Shown here: piece by piece, positions 11,701 to 23,039 of the stretch
Layout of the letters: each line of letters begins with the position of its first letter
How positions within the stretch are numbered: the first letter of the stretch is position 1
Origin: Garcia nutans
Lineage: Eukaryota; Streptophyta; Magnoliopsida; Malpighiales; Euphorbiaceae
Direction: 5' to 3'
Length of the DNA stretch: 64,000 bases
NCBI GenBank assembly: GCA_947685225.1
Contig: CANTUV010000002.1
Location: 2,790,001 to 2,854,000 of the forward strand
Translations under genes and position numbers: made by a program
Notes under the pieces: generated by a model
Seen by the model: the letters and a program-made list of their open reading frames with translations, nothing else
Told to the model about the DNA's origin: nothing
Database searches by the model: none

Positions 11701-13532
11701 ACTTTGAAACTCCTCTTTTGCAAGGGACGAGAAAAGGAGAGGCTCATGGGTTTTACTGTGATTTCCTCTTTTGCAAGGGACGAGAAAAGGAGAGGCTCAT
11801 GGATACCATTAACAATAGCAAATGCAAGAAAATATCAAAATAAATAAAGTGACAAGAAGCTTAATGTTTGTCCATGTGAAGACATACCTAATAAATAGTA
11901 TTCTTCAATAAAATATGTTCAATTCTCTTTCTCGGCAAGCAAATTTTCTTCACTTATATATATATATATTATACATGTGATCCAAATTATTGGGTTTTCT
12001 TTCTTTCTAAATTTTTCATTGTTAATGTTTTTACAACTTGTTAATGTTTTTACAACTATGAAATCAAATTGCCTATATTAATTGAAATCAACACATTTGA
12101 AAGAGGGTGTATACATTCTGCAATACCAAGTAAACCACACACCATATCAATCATATTTTCAACAAAAACATTATAAACTCATCCATAAAATAATGTAAAT
12201 ACAATATATTAACTTACATGAACAAGTTTCGATCTCTTATCTATAAACTTCCCCCGATCTTTTTTACTTGTATGGCTATGCTTGAACAATTCATAGTTTC
12301 CAGGAAACTTTCCCCCATTTGCTGCAGCCTGTTTAAATCAATATGAAACACAAACATATGATAAAAAAAATAGTCAATTTATTTAACAAAATAAGATGTA
12401 GATTTCATACCAAATCCTTCGCATGCTCTTTCATCGATTTCGACCCACAAGTGTGAGTAGATGGCCCTGTTCCTGGTCCAGCAGGCTCAGACAGTCTGTT
12501 CTTAGACTGTTGCTCTGATAATTTTATTGCATCCTCCGTTTCCCAAGCTCTTCTCCACTCTTCTACAAATTCGGAAGGCACGGGACAGTTCACTAATCTG
12601 TTATGTCTCACATTGTAAATGAAAGTACTGTATGTCCTTGCTGCTTTGCTTTCCCAAGCTTTTCTCATCAAGCCATCTTCAGATGACCTCCAAGTAAATA
12701 ATTTCTGCAAAGTAAGTAAAAATTCTTAAATATGCTAGCCATTACCATTATTAAAGATTATGAACAAACAAATAAAAATGAATATTAGATAAACATTAAC
12801 CTTAAACTCTCCGAAGTATAAGTCCTTTGATTGTCGAGACAGTTTTGCCCAAGAGGATCCTGTTTTGTCAGGATACCGTTGAAAAGCTTCTGTGCATGCA
12901 TGTGATATGCCCCATAAATCAGGATTAAATCTGAAACAACTTAAGATTATTAATAAAGTGCCAAAATAGTGACTAAATATGCTAAAATTAGTAAATTACC
13001 CATCAGCCTTTGACCAACTAATTATTATTCGCCCATCAGCATCACGGGCTGGTTCTTGGGATCGAGAGCCTCTACTTATAACGTCATTGTTAACATCAGG
13101 TTGAGGTTCATGTTCACTAATTTCAGGAGATGAAGCTGATATTTGGGGATTTTCTATTCCTAATCCGTGCATGTTATCCAGTGAGGGAGTAGAAGAGGGT
13201 GGTGTTATAGGATTAGAAGATTCAGATATTCTTCTCCTAGATGTTGGAGTTCCATCTGTGTTAGGATTTGAAGATTCAAAGGTTCTTCTCCCAGATGTTG
13301 GAGTTGCTTCTGAACTTGGAGTTACAGCCGCTGGAATTGCAGGTGTGGGTTGAGTAGGTGCTATGGCTGTTGTTGTGGGTTGGGTAAGTGCAATGGCTGT
13401 TGGTGTGGGTTGGATAGATACCATGGCTGTTGGTGTGGGTTGGGTAGGTATCATGGATGCTGGAACTGTACGTGTGGATCATCCTCTTCCCACTGGTGGT
13501 TGAATAATATTGCGACTTTTCCCTCTAGCCAT
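8704..13532 (-). CDS. CACTA TNPA-like second protein (plant Transposase_24-like), five exons, one premature stop
   Basis: This is the accessory DNA-binding protein gene of the CACTA element. Predicted exons in coding order are 13532-13000, 12930-12801, 12704-12411, 12328-12218 and 9129-8704, all with GT/AG borders. The first junction (GG plus A) keeps phase. Exon 1 starts MARGKSRNIIQPP and holds about four PTQPTPTA-type tandem repeats. Exons 2-3 carry the conserved block (FNPDLWGISHACTEAFQRYP; KLFTWRSSEDGLMRKAW; NRLVNCPVPSEFVEEWR), which resembles plant transposase-24 proteins. The last exon holds a heptad-like segment (ISNKVSHIESKLETKIADMT), a likely coiled coil, and ends ...HPDDD-stop. A TGA occurs in exon 1 (about 13481-13483) in a CGA-like context, so the protein may be truncated unless translation begins at the Met at 13454. 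Intron 4 (9130-12217) is 3.1 kb and holds captured sequences. Confidence 0.8.
9130..10640. other. Large intron 4 of TNPA-like gene, distal part: no gene seen
   Basis: AT-rich sequence inside the 3.1 kb intron between the last two TNPA-like exons. Short frames at 9559-9765 have no recognisable domain. I see no RNA gene or repeat array here. Confidence 0.4.
10662..10988 (-). CDS. Uncharacterised two-helix membrane ORF inside CACTA intron
   Basis: A 108-codon frame (or ~93 codons from the second Met, MEKDSLLDATLRN, at about 10943). Two hydrophobic stretches are clear: LSIFCGVVMAVILLVIGIIE near residues 29-49 and FMATLFVVILVIYFGTFIIF near residues 68-88. Short charged segments lie between and after them, so a small membrane protein with two spanning helices is the plain reading. 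I do not recognise the family. It is in the same direction as the TNPA-like gene and sits in its intron 4, as does a subtilase fragment about 0.6 kb away, which suggests captured host DNA. It could also be a chance frame: it is short, and nothing shows that it is transcribed on its own. Confidence 0.4.
   Translation of the reverse strand: MFCSLCSRSLQRNREMEKDSLLDATLRNLSIFCGVVMAVILLVIGIIEHRKVLEGTKTPNIHFMATLFVVILVIYFGTFIIFGIIQCIDGLKIMFNSHKIVPTNTAEP
11586..11760 (-). pseudogene. Captured subtilase (SBT) C-terminal fragment
   Basis: Read downward from about 11760, the minus strand encodes KRSFKVMVKAKSMSSGQLVS, then GSLVWKSSRHFVRSPIVVF and a stop (TAG at 11586-11588). This matches the conserved C-terminal fibronectin-III-like end of plant subtilisin-like serine proteases (consensus style V-SGSLVWSDG-H-VRSPIVVY). 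The catalytic Asp/His/Ser domain is absent, so this is only the tail of such a gene. It lies inside intron 4 of the TNPA-like gene in the same orientation. A ~38 bp segment that starts this fragment is repeated in tandem just upstream (11711-11750 and 11764-11802). Confidence 0.8.
11711..11802. repeat. Two-copy direct repeat of ~38 bp at the subtilase fragment edge
   Basis: The stretch beginning cctcttttgcaagggacgag and running through ggagaggctcatgg occurs at about 11713-11750 and again at 11766-11802, 53 bases apart and essentially identical. It duplicates the upstream edge of the captured subtilase sequence and may mark how the fragment was joined or copied. Confidence 0.85.
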
Positions 13533-13539
13533 ATCTGCA

Positions 13540-13712
13540 AGAACCCATAAAACATAAGATTAAATATAGAGAAAAAGATTATCAATATTATTATAGCCTA
13601 TAGAGATGCTACAGATAAAAATTTTAGGGAGAAATAACAGAACAAATGAGGTACCTAACTCATACGGACAACAAAACAGAACAAATCCAGCAATAATGGC
13701 AGCAAGATTAAC
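13540..13712. other. Upstream region of the TNPA-like gene
   Basis: Short AT-rich stretch between the TNPA-like start codon and the copia fragment. No promoter element stands out. If the gene is driven from its own 5' end, its leader must run into or through the copia fragment. Confidence 0.3.
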
Positions 13713-13714
13713 AC

Positions 13715-14435
13715 AATACACATTGTTTCTCGCCGATCATATCCCATGCGGACCAAACCCACTTCACAATTGATTTCCAAGGTTGCTCTTGCATCAGATT
13801 TTGTTTTAAGAAAAGATACCCAAGTAAATCTTGAAAAATCATCAATTATAGTGAGAAAATAGCTGTTGCCAGAGACAGAAACTGTTGTGGGACCCTAGAT
13901 ATCTAAGTGTACAAGTTCAAAAGCCTTGATTGAAGTAGAAAACACTGGTAGGAAACATAGTTCTTTTCTGCTTGGCAAAATGACAGATATCACAAACATA
14001 TGATTTTGAAAAATGAATCTCAGGATATAAATCTTACAAACTTATTTACATAGGAATGAGAATAAATTTCAGGCTTATTTGCAACAGCAAAGTTATTCTA
14101 AAAGTGATAAAAGTCCATTACTGATTTAAGCTGCACCAATCTTCCTCTTCATAGATGCATCCTGAATAATACATGAATCAGCAGTAAAAAGAACTGAAAT
14201 CTGATCAGTAGCCATCTTACTAACTGAAATCATATTGTAGGCAAATGATGGAACACACAAGACATTTTGAAGTAGGATATCGGAATTTAATCTAATAGAT
14301 CAAACATGAGTAACTTGAACTTGATTTCCACTTGTAAGCAAAACAAAAGAATCTACAGCAAGCTTGCAGTTGATCAAGAGAGACTTATCACAAATGATAT
14401 GTTCTGATTCGTACATTGATTCACAATTAAAATAT
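13715..14435 (-). pseudogene. Ty1/copia pol fragment (end of protease to integrase core) inside CACTA
   Basis: Read downward from 14435, the minus strand resembles the end of the copia protease region (SFVLLTSGNQVQVTHV, LLQNVLCVPSFAYNMISVSK), then the GAG-pre-integrase zinc region (CDICHFAKQK), then the start of the integrase core (FELVHLDI, SGNSYFLTIIDDFSRFTWVS, LKTKSDARATLE). Stops and frameshifts interrupt it, for example a stop replacing a residue after HLDI. No reverse transcriptase, LTR or target duplication accompanies it, so this is a carried piece rather than a whole insertion. It lies between the two transposase genes, in the same direction as both. Confidence 0.82.
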
Positions 14436-15107
14436 AATTTCATCTGCATATTTTTTGGTTTGAAATTTTTTTTCTCTAAATCATAATTTCACCATTGTAT
14501 ATAAATATAAATATATATATATATAAATTTATCAGTGCATGTTGTATACTTACATTATCTATAATCAGATTTTATATTTACCAAAAAAATAAAAATTGTA
14601 AAAATTAATACCAAAATCCAGTCAACTTACACTATATTTTTATAATTGTTAATATAGTTTTTGCAGTATGTGCACATGTGATTTTCTAATGGCTTAATAC
14701 ATAAATTCATATTTATATTTATAATAAAAAATCTATTAACACTTTATACTATGTGAGTTCCTACCACACACCTTTACAGTCAAAAAATAAACCAAATAAA
14801 CATTTGAATCAGCTAGAGAAAGCACGTATAAGAAGCGTCATTATATGCGCGTTAAGTGTTCTTTTCCCATTTTAGATAGCTTTGTTCTTTCCCAAATCAA
14901 GCTATATTTGTGGGATAACCATATGAAAATAGCCCTGTTTCACAATTAGTAGTTGTTTGGCATCGAACAATGTATTTAATTAGCAAAATACCATTATAGG
15001 ATAACATTTTTTCAAAAACTTAATCCAAACGTGGCCTAATCCTAAAATAACTTGACCAAATTCAGTCCAAGTAAACATCAAAACAAGGAAAAAGAACCAA
15101 ATACTAG
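14436..15107. other. AT-rich spacer between CACTA genes
   Basis: Contains an AT dinucleotide run near 14510 and no supported coding sequence. It follows the stop codon of the TNP2-type transposase at 15108 and would hold that gene's 3' end. Confidence 0.35.
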
Positions 15108-18100
15108 TCATTCGTCTTCATCATTATTCATCATCTCATCCTCCGAAGAATAATACTGAAAGTCTTCATCATTCCCTTCCTCCAAACTCTCACTTATATG
15201 CATTACAACACCTTCAGCATCATTTAAAGTATCAGGCATTTCATTGTCATTTACATCAAAAGTCTGCCTGGCTGTATCATCTTCTTGGAATGCCATTGCT
15301 GTTTGAGAAACATTGGAAGGAGCTATAATTTCTGGCAGCTCAATTACATGTCTAGCTTTAACCTTCACAACAGATAACCAATCACTATCAACCCGTCTTA
15401 TAGACGGATACGGAGCATAGTATACCTGTTGTGCTTGGCTTGCCAAAATAAAGGGCTCATACTTCCCAAATCTCTTCCTTTTGTGAACATCTACAATATT
15501 GTATCCTTTATGACACCTCATACCCACATCTAGCGTTGGATCATACCAATCACAAAGGAACAAAGTAGTCCGCTTAATTGGTAGTGCCGGGTACTCTATT
15601 TCAATGACCTCCTGTAACCTACCAAAGTAATCGCTTGATTGTTCACTGTAGTTTGTCCCTTTAATACATACACCACTATTCTTGGTAGATCTATTTGCAC
15701 TTCTTCTCTCTGTGTGGAACTTAAATCCATTCACAATATACCCATAATATGCCTTAGCATCATTGTAAGGTCCCTGTGCCAAGTCTTTTATAAATTGGTT
15801 GTTCACAGCATTCAACGGGTCATGCACCTATATGAAAAGCATAAATATTCAATACATGTGCCTTAGATAATATTGACTACAAAATGCTAGGTAATAAACT
15901 TACATAGGATTTGAACCACTGGGGAAAATTATTATCCAAATGCATATCAATCTCATCCTTGCTAATGTTAGGATTTTGAGTACGTAATTCGCCAACGCAC
16001 AATCTTCATAATATAAAGGACAATCACTAAGTATATCAAGAATGGGAGTGTAAAACAATTTTACTGAAATTCAATTTAAACATACTCGACAAATGGCTCA
16101 ACTTCTGCACAATTCATGAGAATATACGACTGAGCTGCGTTCCTCTCACGTTCCGTCATTTTTCGATTCTTTGGTTGACCCATCGGTCGACCACAAGACT
16201 GGAATATTGATAACATTCCTTCAATCTCCTCCTCAGCCTGACCATCATCGTTCCGTGGCACACGATGATGTCTAGTTGATACATGTGGCTCAAAAAAATG
16301 GGCACAAAATGCAGCTGCTTCTTTTACCAAGTATGCATTAGCAATTGACCCTTCAACTTGTGCCTTATTTTTTACATCCTTTTTCAAATCACCATTGTAA
16401 CTGCAAGATATATATATAAGGCTTACAATGCATTTATTATTAAAGTAAGCTCAATTGTTTGGGTTTAAAGAGAAAAGTAAATTACCGCTCAAATGGATAC
16501 ATCCAACGATATTGTACAGGCCCTGCAATCCGAGCTTCATATGGTAGATGGATAGGAAGATGTTCCATAACATTAAAGAATCCTGGAGGAAAAAACCTCT
16601 CTAATTTGCAGAGTATTTTAGGAATTTCCTCTTCAAGCCGTATCATATCATCTACTCGTATGACTGAACTTGTTAATTGTCTAAAAAATATACTAATTTC
16701 AGTTATTGCCTCCCAAACTCTTGCTGGTAATAATTCACGAAAGGCAATCGGGAGTAAACGTTGCATAAACACGTGACAATCGTGGCTTTTCATCCCATAC
16801 ATTGTTAATGTTTTCATGTTTACACATCTAGCCATGTTAGAAACATAGCCATCGGGAAACCTTAGTTCTTTTAACCACTCACAAATTGCTTGCTTTCCAT
16901 GCTTATCCAATGAGTATATTGCTTTTGGATATTTACCAGTTTGTACATTTTTTTGTAACTCTGGCCTGTCACATAACACCATCATCTCCTCCCTTGCTTT
17001 GGCATTATCTTTCGATTTACCGTCGATGTTCATAATGGTGTTGAACAAATTATCAAAGAAGTTTTTTTCAATATGCATCACATCGAGGTTATGCCTAATT
17101 AGCAAAGAACTCCAATATGGCAAATCCCAGAAAATACTCCGTTTCTTACATCCACTCCCACTCCGTCTACCAATTGCTGCATTAACATCATCTGAGTCTA
17201 GATCAGTAACTTTCAGTAAACCAAGAGAATTAAGCTCATCTAATATTTCTTCCCCAGTCTTCACAGGTGGTGGCATGTCCTTAATTATTTTATTTTTCCT
17301 GAACCAAGTTCTATTCTTTCTCCATGGATGGTCAATTGGAAGAAACTTCCTATGATTATCGAACCATGTTTGTTTTGTTCCATTCGGAAGTGTAAAGGCA
17401 TCTGTCTCTCCCATACAATGAGGACATGATAGCCTTCCACTAGTACTCCATCCAGAAAGCATTGACAAGGCAGGGAAGTCACTAATAGTCCATAGTAATG
17501 CAGCATGCATAACAAAATTTTGCTTCATGGACACATCGTATGTCATAACCCCTACATCCCACAATTGTTTCAATTCGGCAATTAATGGTTGTAGGAACAC
17601 ATCTATTTTCATTTTCGGATTATTAGGCCCTGGAACTAAGACTGTTAAGAACATGTACTCCGACTTACCACACATCCATGGAGGAAGATTGTAAGGAGTG
17701 ATAATGATTGGCCACGATGAGTACGGTTCGCTGTATTTCCCAAATGGCTGGAATCCGTCAGAACTTAACCCGAGCATGACATTTCGAGTCTCATAAGCAA
17801 ATGAGGGATACAGATTGTGGAAGTGCTTCCAAGCAGGAGATTCAGATGGATGACGCATAACTCCCTCCTCGGACTCGTGTTCTGCATGCCACCTCATGTC
17901 TTTTGCGGTGGCATTAGATGCATAGAGCCGTTGCAACCTTGGAATGAGAGGGAAGTTATGCATGACCTTGTATGCCTTCTTAACATTGCCAATTAGTTTG
18001 TATCTTGCTTGTTGGCAAAACTTGCACACAAGCAAATCTACATCATCACCCCAGTATATCATACAATTATTTCTACAGCAGTCAATCTTCTGCACTGGGA

Positions 18101-18761
18101 GGCCCAAACCTTCAATTAATCTTTTCGTTCTATAGAAATTTTCAGGGAATACATTATCCTCTGGCAAAACTTCTTTAACGAATTCTGCTATCTGATCAAA
18201 ACATCTCTCCGAAAAATGGTGTTCGGCCTTCATGTTGAACATACGAGCCATGGCAGATAACTTCGTATGCTTTACACAACCGGGCCATAGTTCCTCATTA
18301 GCCGCTTCCAGCATTTGAAATAGCTTTTTAGATTCTTGATTTGGTTCCTCCTCCATGAAATCAGAATGAGAATTAGGAACTCCAAGCCCTTGGAGGACCA
18401 TTTCACGATATTGTGCACCTGTTTCATTATGCATTTGACCGACCAATCCAGTTTCAAGATCCCTAAGAGTTGTACCTGTATCCTCAGGCCATGGTTCCCC
18501 ATGTGATACCCACTGATAGTAATTTGGCATAAAACCAAATTTTGTAACGTGGAAGCGGACTTCTTCCACCGGTTGGAAAATTCGGTTTCTACATTTCGGC
18601 TTCGAACAAGGACACCTAATTCTGGTTCCATCCATACTTGCTGGATGAGAAACTGCGTAGTCTAAAAACTCTTGTAGTTTTTCTTGAAATACTCTATTCA
18701 AACGTCCCCCAGCATAAGTTTCATACATCCATCCCCGGTACATACTAGTTGTCTTGACCAA
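15108..18761 (-). CDS. CACTA TNP2-type transposase, multi-exon
   Basis: This is the main transposase of the element. Exon 1 (18761-16486, ~759 codons) starts MVKTTSMYRGWMYETY. It holds, in order, the transposase-associated N-terminal domain with Cys-rich RIRCPCSKPKCRNR (residues ~15-90), the TNP2 (Transposase_21) core with SSDGFQPFGKYSEPYSSWPI and WTISDFPALSMLSGW (Asp residues that fit the D,D part of the catalytic triad), and a DUF4218-like region (HNLDVMHIEKNFFDNLF through FFNVMEHLPIHLPYEARI). An 85 bp GT-AG intron (16485-16401) follows in phase 2. Exon 2 runs from 16400 to about 16080. A short exon ends at 15904 (RTQNPNISKDEIDMHLDNNF). The last exon (15827-15108) holds a DUF4216 domain (TTLFLCDWYDPTLDVG) and an acidic tail. 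The exon 2-3 junction is unclear: the simple reading hits a stop after FVEYV. Confidence 0.92.
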
Positions 18762-18773
18762 ATCGTCAAAAAT

Positions 18774-21220
18774 GTACTAAAAGATTAAAAAATCAATAAT
18801 CAAGCCCAATAAAAAGTGGCAAAATATTAACACCTAAAATAATGAATATAATTTTTGGAAAAATAATTAAAATAAATAAATTATTTAATTCATTATATGA
18901 GTTCAAATTAATTTAGTCACTAAAATTTATTCTTTTTTTTTTGTATTTGTTATTGTTGTTATATATCAACTTCTAATAGTAAATTTGTCATAATTTCTTG
19001 TAAAAATTATATGTTAATTGTATAATATATCTTGTGGTAATAAAATATTAAAAAATGGGTTTGTTCAAAGAGGCTGTGATTGATTCGTAGGGAGATAATG
19101 TGAATTAACTAAAAATCAAATAGACCTACTTATTATAAATTAAAATAGTGGAAAAGTACCAGAAGCAACTAATTTTAAGTTCAAAGAAGAAGATCAATAT
19201 TCTAATTCACATTGATTCATTTATAATTAGTGGAGACTTTGGTTTGTTAAATAATATAAGGTATGTCCAATTAATTTATATATTTGCATTTGCAAGTATT
19301 AAGCTGTAGCTTTCATTTATATTAGTTCTCTTGTGTTATTATTTACTTTTTCGTTTAGATTTTTCTGCCTAACAAACTTTTCAATTTCCTTTAATTAAAC
19401 ATATGAATGGAATTTAATTAGTTTCATTCTATTATATTATAAGGTGTTCTTCCATGTACCTAGCAGACATTTTAAATTAATCACATATTTATTTTGGTAG
19501 ATGGGTGGAAGGCAGAACTAAAAAGAAATGAAGAATAGGAAAATAAGATAGTATGTGATACTCATGGATTGCAAAAAAAGAAAAGATAATAAAAAAAATT
19601 TGAATGCTATTCTATTTTTCATTATTTTTTGTAAGATAGTTTGTGCTTTTCCATAAGTAAGATTTGAATGCAAGTCTATTTTTCATTATTATTTGTAATA
19701 AATTTATTTTTGATTAGAACTCACATTAATAAAGTTTATGGAATTGGAAGTTATATTATTATTAAACCAATGAAGTTATATAATTTACCAATGACATTAT
19801 TAAGTAAATAAAATGAAACAATCATTATACAATGAAAAATGTACCTATATTGTCAGCCACTTGGCAAGATGAGCAGCTGATGGATTTGATTATTTTGTAG
19901 AACAGAGTGCAAAGAAACGACTGAAACTGAAATCTGATCACAGCAAAATGCATGGAGCATGAGACACTAAATGGCAAGAAAATTGATGCTTGACTCTATT
20001 TAATATCAATTAATTGGTTATACCCAAGTGCATAGTAAATTATCCTTATATAATTAGCCATGACTTCGTGTGCCATAAGCCTAAAGATGTCAAATAACTC
20101 ATTACTTTATACATGCTCTAGATCAAAGAATAACATAATGTTTAGTAAACCTAATTAATCCCGCTATTTAATACTCTTTAATAGTAATATTTAAATGAAA
20201 AGCATGCTCTCAAATAGAATTTGTCTCACAACTCTCATATTTCCTTCTGCAATTCAGATCTTTAATTTGGGGAGGCATTTTCTTAGCTCTATTTGTTATT
20301 TAAAGTAGGATACTTGAAGTAAATAATGTAGATGCGATCAATGCTTCGTAAAATTTACATATCCTAGCCCTTAAAAATTCGATCTTTATGTTTAGCCTTG
20401 AATTATATCAAACAACCCCTGCCTCATTAAATTAGATTAGCCTTTTTCAAAAACGGTTAATGCTTCTAAAGAAAAAGCAGGCATAACTGTAAGGGAGAAA
20501 ATGCTACATATAAACAGGCATGTCAAACATTTTATCTAACAGATAACAAATCAAATATCTTGTTAAAATAAGTACAAACATTGCAACTTTTTGATGTCTA
20601 AATATGAGACTGGAAGCATATATGAGAAAAGCACCCAAGTTCTCGGCATACCCAAATTTGAGATTGTCCAAAAACTGTTGTATATGCAGAAATATATGAA
20701 AGTTTTCGGCAGTTGGTAATAGGGAAACAAGTGACAGAAACATATTCAATAGTGAAATGTTAATTAGCAAAAGGAAGACCAAGCATTTACACAACTCAGA
20801 AGAAAAAATTGAAAAGTATAGTTAATGGAAGGAAAAACTCTATAATCTCCTTAATACAGAAATTCACAACAGGAAAGAGGCTTAATTTATACTTTAAAAA
20901 GCAATGATTTTGAGTTGTAATCTTAAATTCAGCAGGTTTATGTCCTACTATTCACTTGGAAAGTATGCCAAGCCGAAGGAAGTTGAAGAAATGATTACTA
21001 GAGAGACAAAGAGAGGAAGAGAGCATTTAGAAACAATAAATAGAAAAATTTAGTAGAATATATGAAGTAAAAAAGAAAAAGAAACCCAAGTTTTGACTGT
21101 AGCATAAGAAAATGAAGTGACTGTAGCATACTTTTTTTCTACATTCAATTCATATTAGTTGTAGTCAAAAGAATAATTGAGAAAAAGAAAATTATATTAT
21201 ATAAAGACAAGTCAAAAGAA
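18774..21220. other. Upstream region of TNP2-type gene, no supported gene
   Basis: AT-rich sequence between the transposase start and the UAP56-type exon. A 96-codon hydrophobic frame at 20504-20794 has no recognisable motif. The transposase promoter should lie near 18.8-19.1 kb, but I see no convincing core element. Confidence 0.35.
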
Positions 21221-21225
21221 TTTGC

Positions 21226-21324
21226 CTTCTGGAGGATGTTCAAATCCAGAATCTACAATGGCTCGAAGAAGCTCTGGCTTCAACAGGAAGTCTCTGAATC
21301 CTGAACTGTGAATTCCAACAGCCC
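21226..21324 (-). pseudogene. Captured exon of UAP56-type DEAD-box RNA helicase
   Basis: The minus strand encodes GIHSSGFRDFLLKPELLRAI followed by VDSGFEHPPE. This is the highly conserved segment just before and including the Q-motif region of UAP56/Sub2 helicases (plant RH15/RH56), which act in mRNA export and splicing. An AG acceptor precedes it (GCTAG then GGGCTGTTGG at 21324), and a GC-type donor (GAAG then GCAAAT) follows at 21225. It is therefore a single exon with its splice borders. The Walker A, DEAD and helicase C-terminal exons are not recognisable nearby. The phytocyanin exon 263 bp upstream has a compatible donor phase. Confidence 0.85.
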
Positions 21325-21587
21325 CTAGCATTGTTCAAAAAATAAACCAATATCAACACAAGAAACATTTTAATTGCAAAATGAAAACAAGAGGAATTTC
21401 CCCAGTGCAGAGGAAAAACCAAAAACTGAATATGCTACAAGAGTTTTATCAAGAATTACAAAAGCCAGAAACAAAGATCTAAGAAAACATTAAGGCTATA
21501 CATAATCAAAACAAATTAAAAACGAGAAACCCAGATCAAATTTCTAATACAAAGTGAAAAATGATTTACAAAGAGGTTAATTCATAC

Positions 21588-21764
21588 CAATTACATCACC
21601 AACTTGGAAAGTTTTAGTAGCTGCCCACTGTTTTAGTCAATATTACCAATGGTGGTCCAACCAGCAGAATCGCCAACCTTGTAAACAACAGTATCGAACA
21701 CCTGAGACATTAATGACATTATTAATAGCGTTAGCAGAACCAGAGCTCTCTTCACCAATTTCAT
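21588..21764 (-). pseudogene. Captured first exon of a phytocyanin (plastocyanin-like blue copper protein) gene
   Basis: From the ATG at 21764 the minus strand reads MKLVKRALVLLTLLIMSLMS, a typical signal peptide, then VVYKVGDSAGWTTIGNID, the start of a phytocyanin domain. After one missing base it continues KQWAATKTFQVGDVI up to a GT donor (21587). Known: plant phytocyanins are secreted blue copper proteins whose first intron falls about here. The copper ligands, encoded by the next exon, are absent. The one-base loss just after ...GNID creates an immediate stop, so as it stands the exon yields only a short peptide. CT-rich sequence upstream (21830-22070) looks like a 5' leader and may have been captured with it. 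Confidence 0.85.
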
Positions 21765-22069
21765 GGCTACCAAACACTGAATGGAGGAGTTAATTTGGGG
21801 TTTGAGAACTGGAGGAGTAATAGCCAAGGTTGATTCGAAATGGAGATTTGTACTGCTAATAAAGAGTCAGATTCGAAATGGAGATGGTGTGTGGAGGACA
21901 TACCAGCAGGCTGAGATGAAGATGGAGGTGCTGATGACGGTGGTGACCTCTCTGTGAAGGCGAGAGGAGGCTGAGATGAAGATGGCGAGCTGCGATGGTG
22001 GGCGGAGATGAAGATGATGGCTCACTGCGGAGAGGAGAAGTGAGGGAGCGGCGCAAATGGGAGAGTGAG

Positions 22070-23035
22070 GATTCTGAGATTAGGTTAGGCAGTAAAAGCT
22101 TTCATACATTAACCCTTCGAAAATATATCAAAAATTCAATTTTCTTTGTAAACTTTAAAAATATCATTTTTTTCAAATATTTATTTAATTTATTAAAAAA
22201 TATATTTTATTTTTAAATAGACATAGATTATATATTTAGTATATCAAGTGCATTTCCAAAAATAATATTGTTTTAAAAAAAATATAAATTGTGTTATACA
22301 ATATAGTTTCTTAAAAAAATCAGAATTATCTATATTTATATTTATTTTATTTTGAAGTTAAATTAAAATATATTTTAATTAATTATATGATGATAAATAT
22401 TAGACCGTAAATTAGTATAATAAAATATAATTTTATACTATTAATATGTTATACTATTAATTTTACTATTTTAATTTACAAAACACAATTCATTATATTA
22501 TTAGTACTATTAATACTGTTTATTACTTAATAACTAATAAGTATTTATTATAACCACTAAATACGTAGATCACTTAATAAAAATATCATTTTAATTTAAT
22601 AAAATAATTCGTAAATTTGAATTACGAATATGATTCTATCATACTCCACTTTAAGATAATGAATTGCACAAAAAAAAATTAAATACTAATTTAAAATTTT
22701 ATATTAGTGATATTAACAAGTAAATTCAATTTGTCATTATAAATTATTAAATTAATATCAATGTAATATATAAAATATTTAAATGAAGCTATACAAATAA
22801 ATCGAATTGTTGAAATCAAAATATGCTTTAAAATAATTAAACATATATACTCAAATATATCATTTATGCTATACGATAAATGCAGAGAAATGAGATAAAA
22901 TAAAATGCCTATAACGAAATTATATAAAAAACAAAAATTAGTATTTTTTTTATATAAAATAAGTCTTCTAACTTATTTCAATTAATTATAATTTCTTTTT
23001 TGGGCTCCCACTAAAAATTTCCTTTTAGATTTACG
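22070..23035. other. Very AT-rich stretch inside CACTA
   Basis: No open frame of note and no recognisable gene. It separates the captured exons from the right subterminal array. Confidence 0.45.
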
Positions 23036-23039
23036 ACCA

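Noticed and set aside
13171..13550. Gly/Val-rich and Cys/Gly-rich plus-strand frames, and a second minus-strand frame
   Set aside because: Shadows of the repetitive TNPA-like exon 1 in other frames.
21240..21422. 60-codon minus-strand frame
   Set aside because: Out-of-frame reading of the UAP56-type exon; the real coding frame is different.
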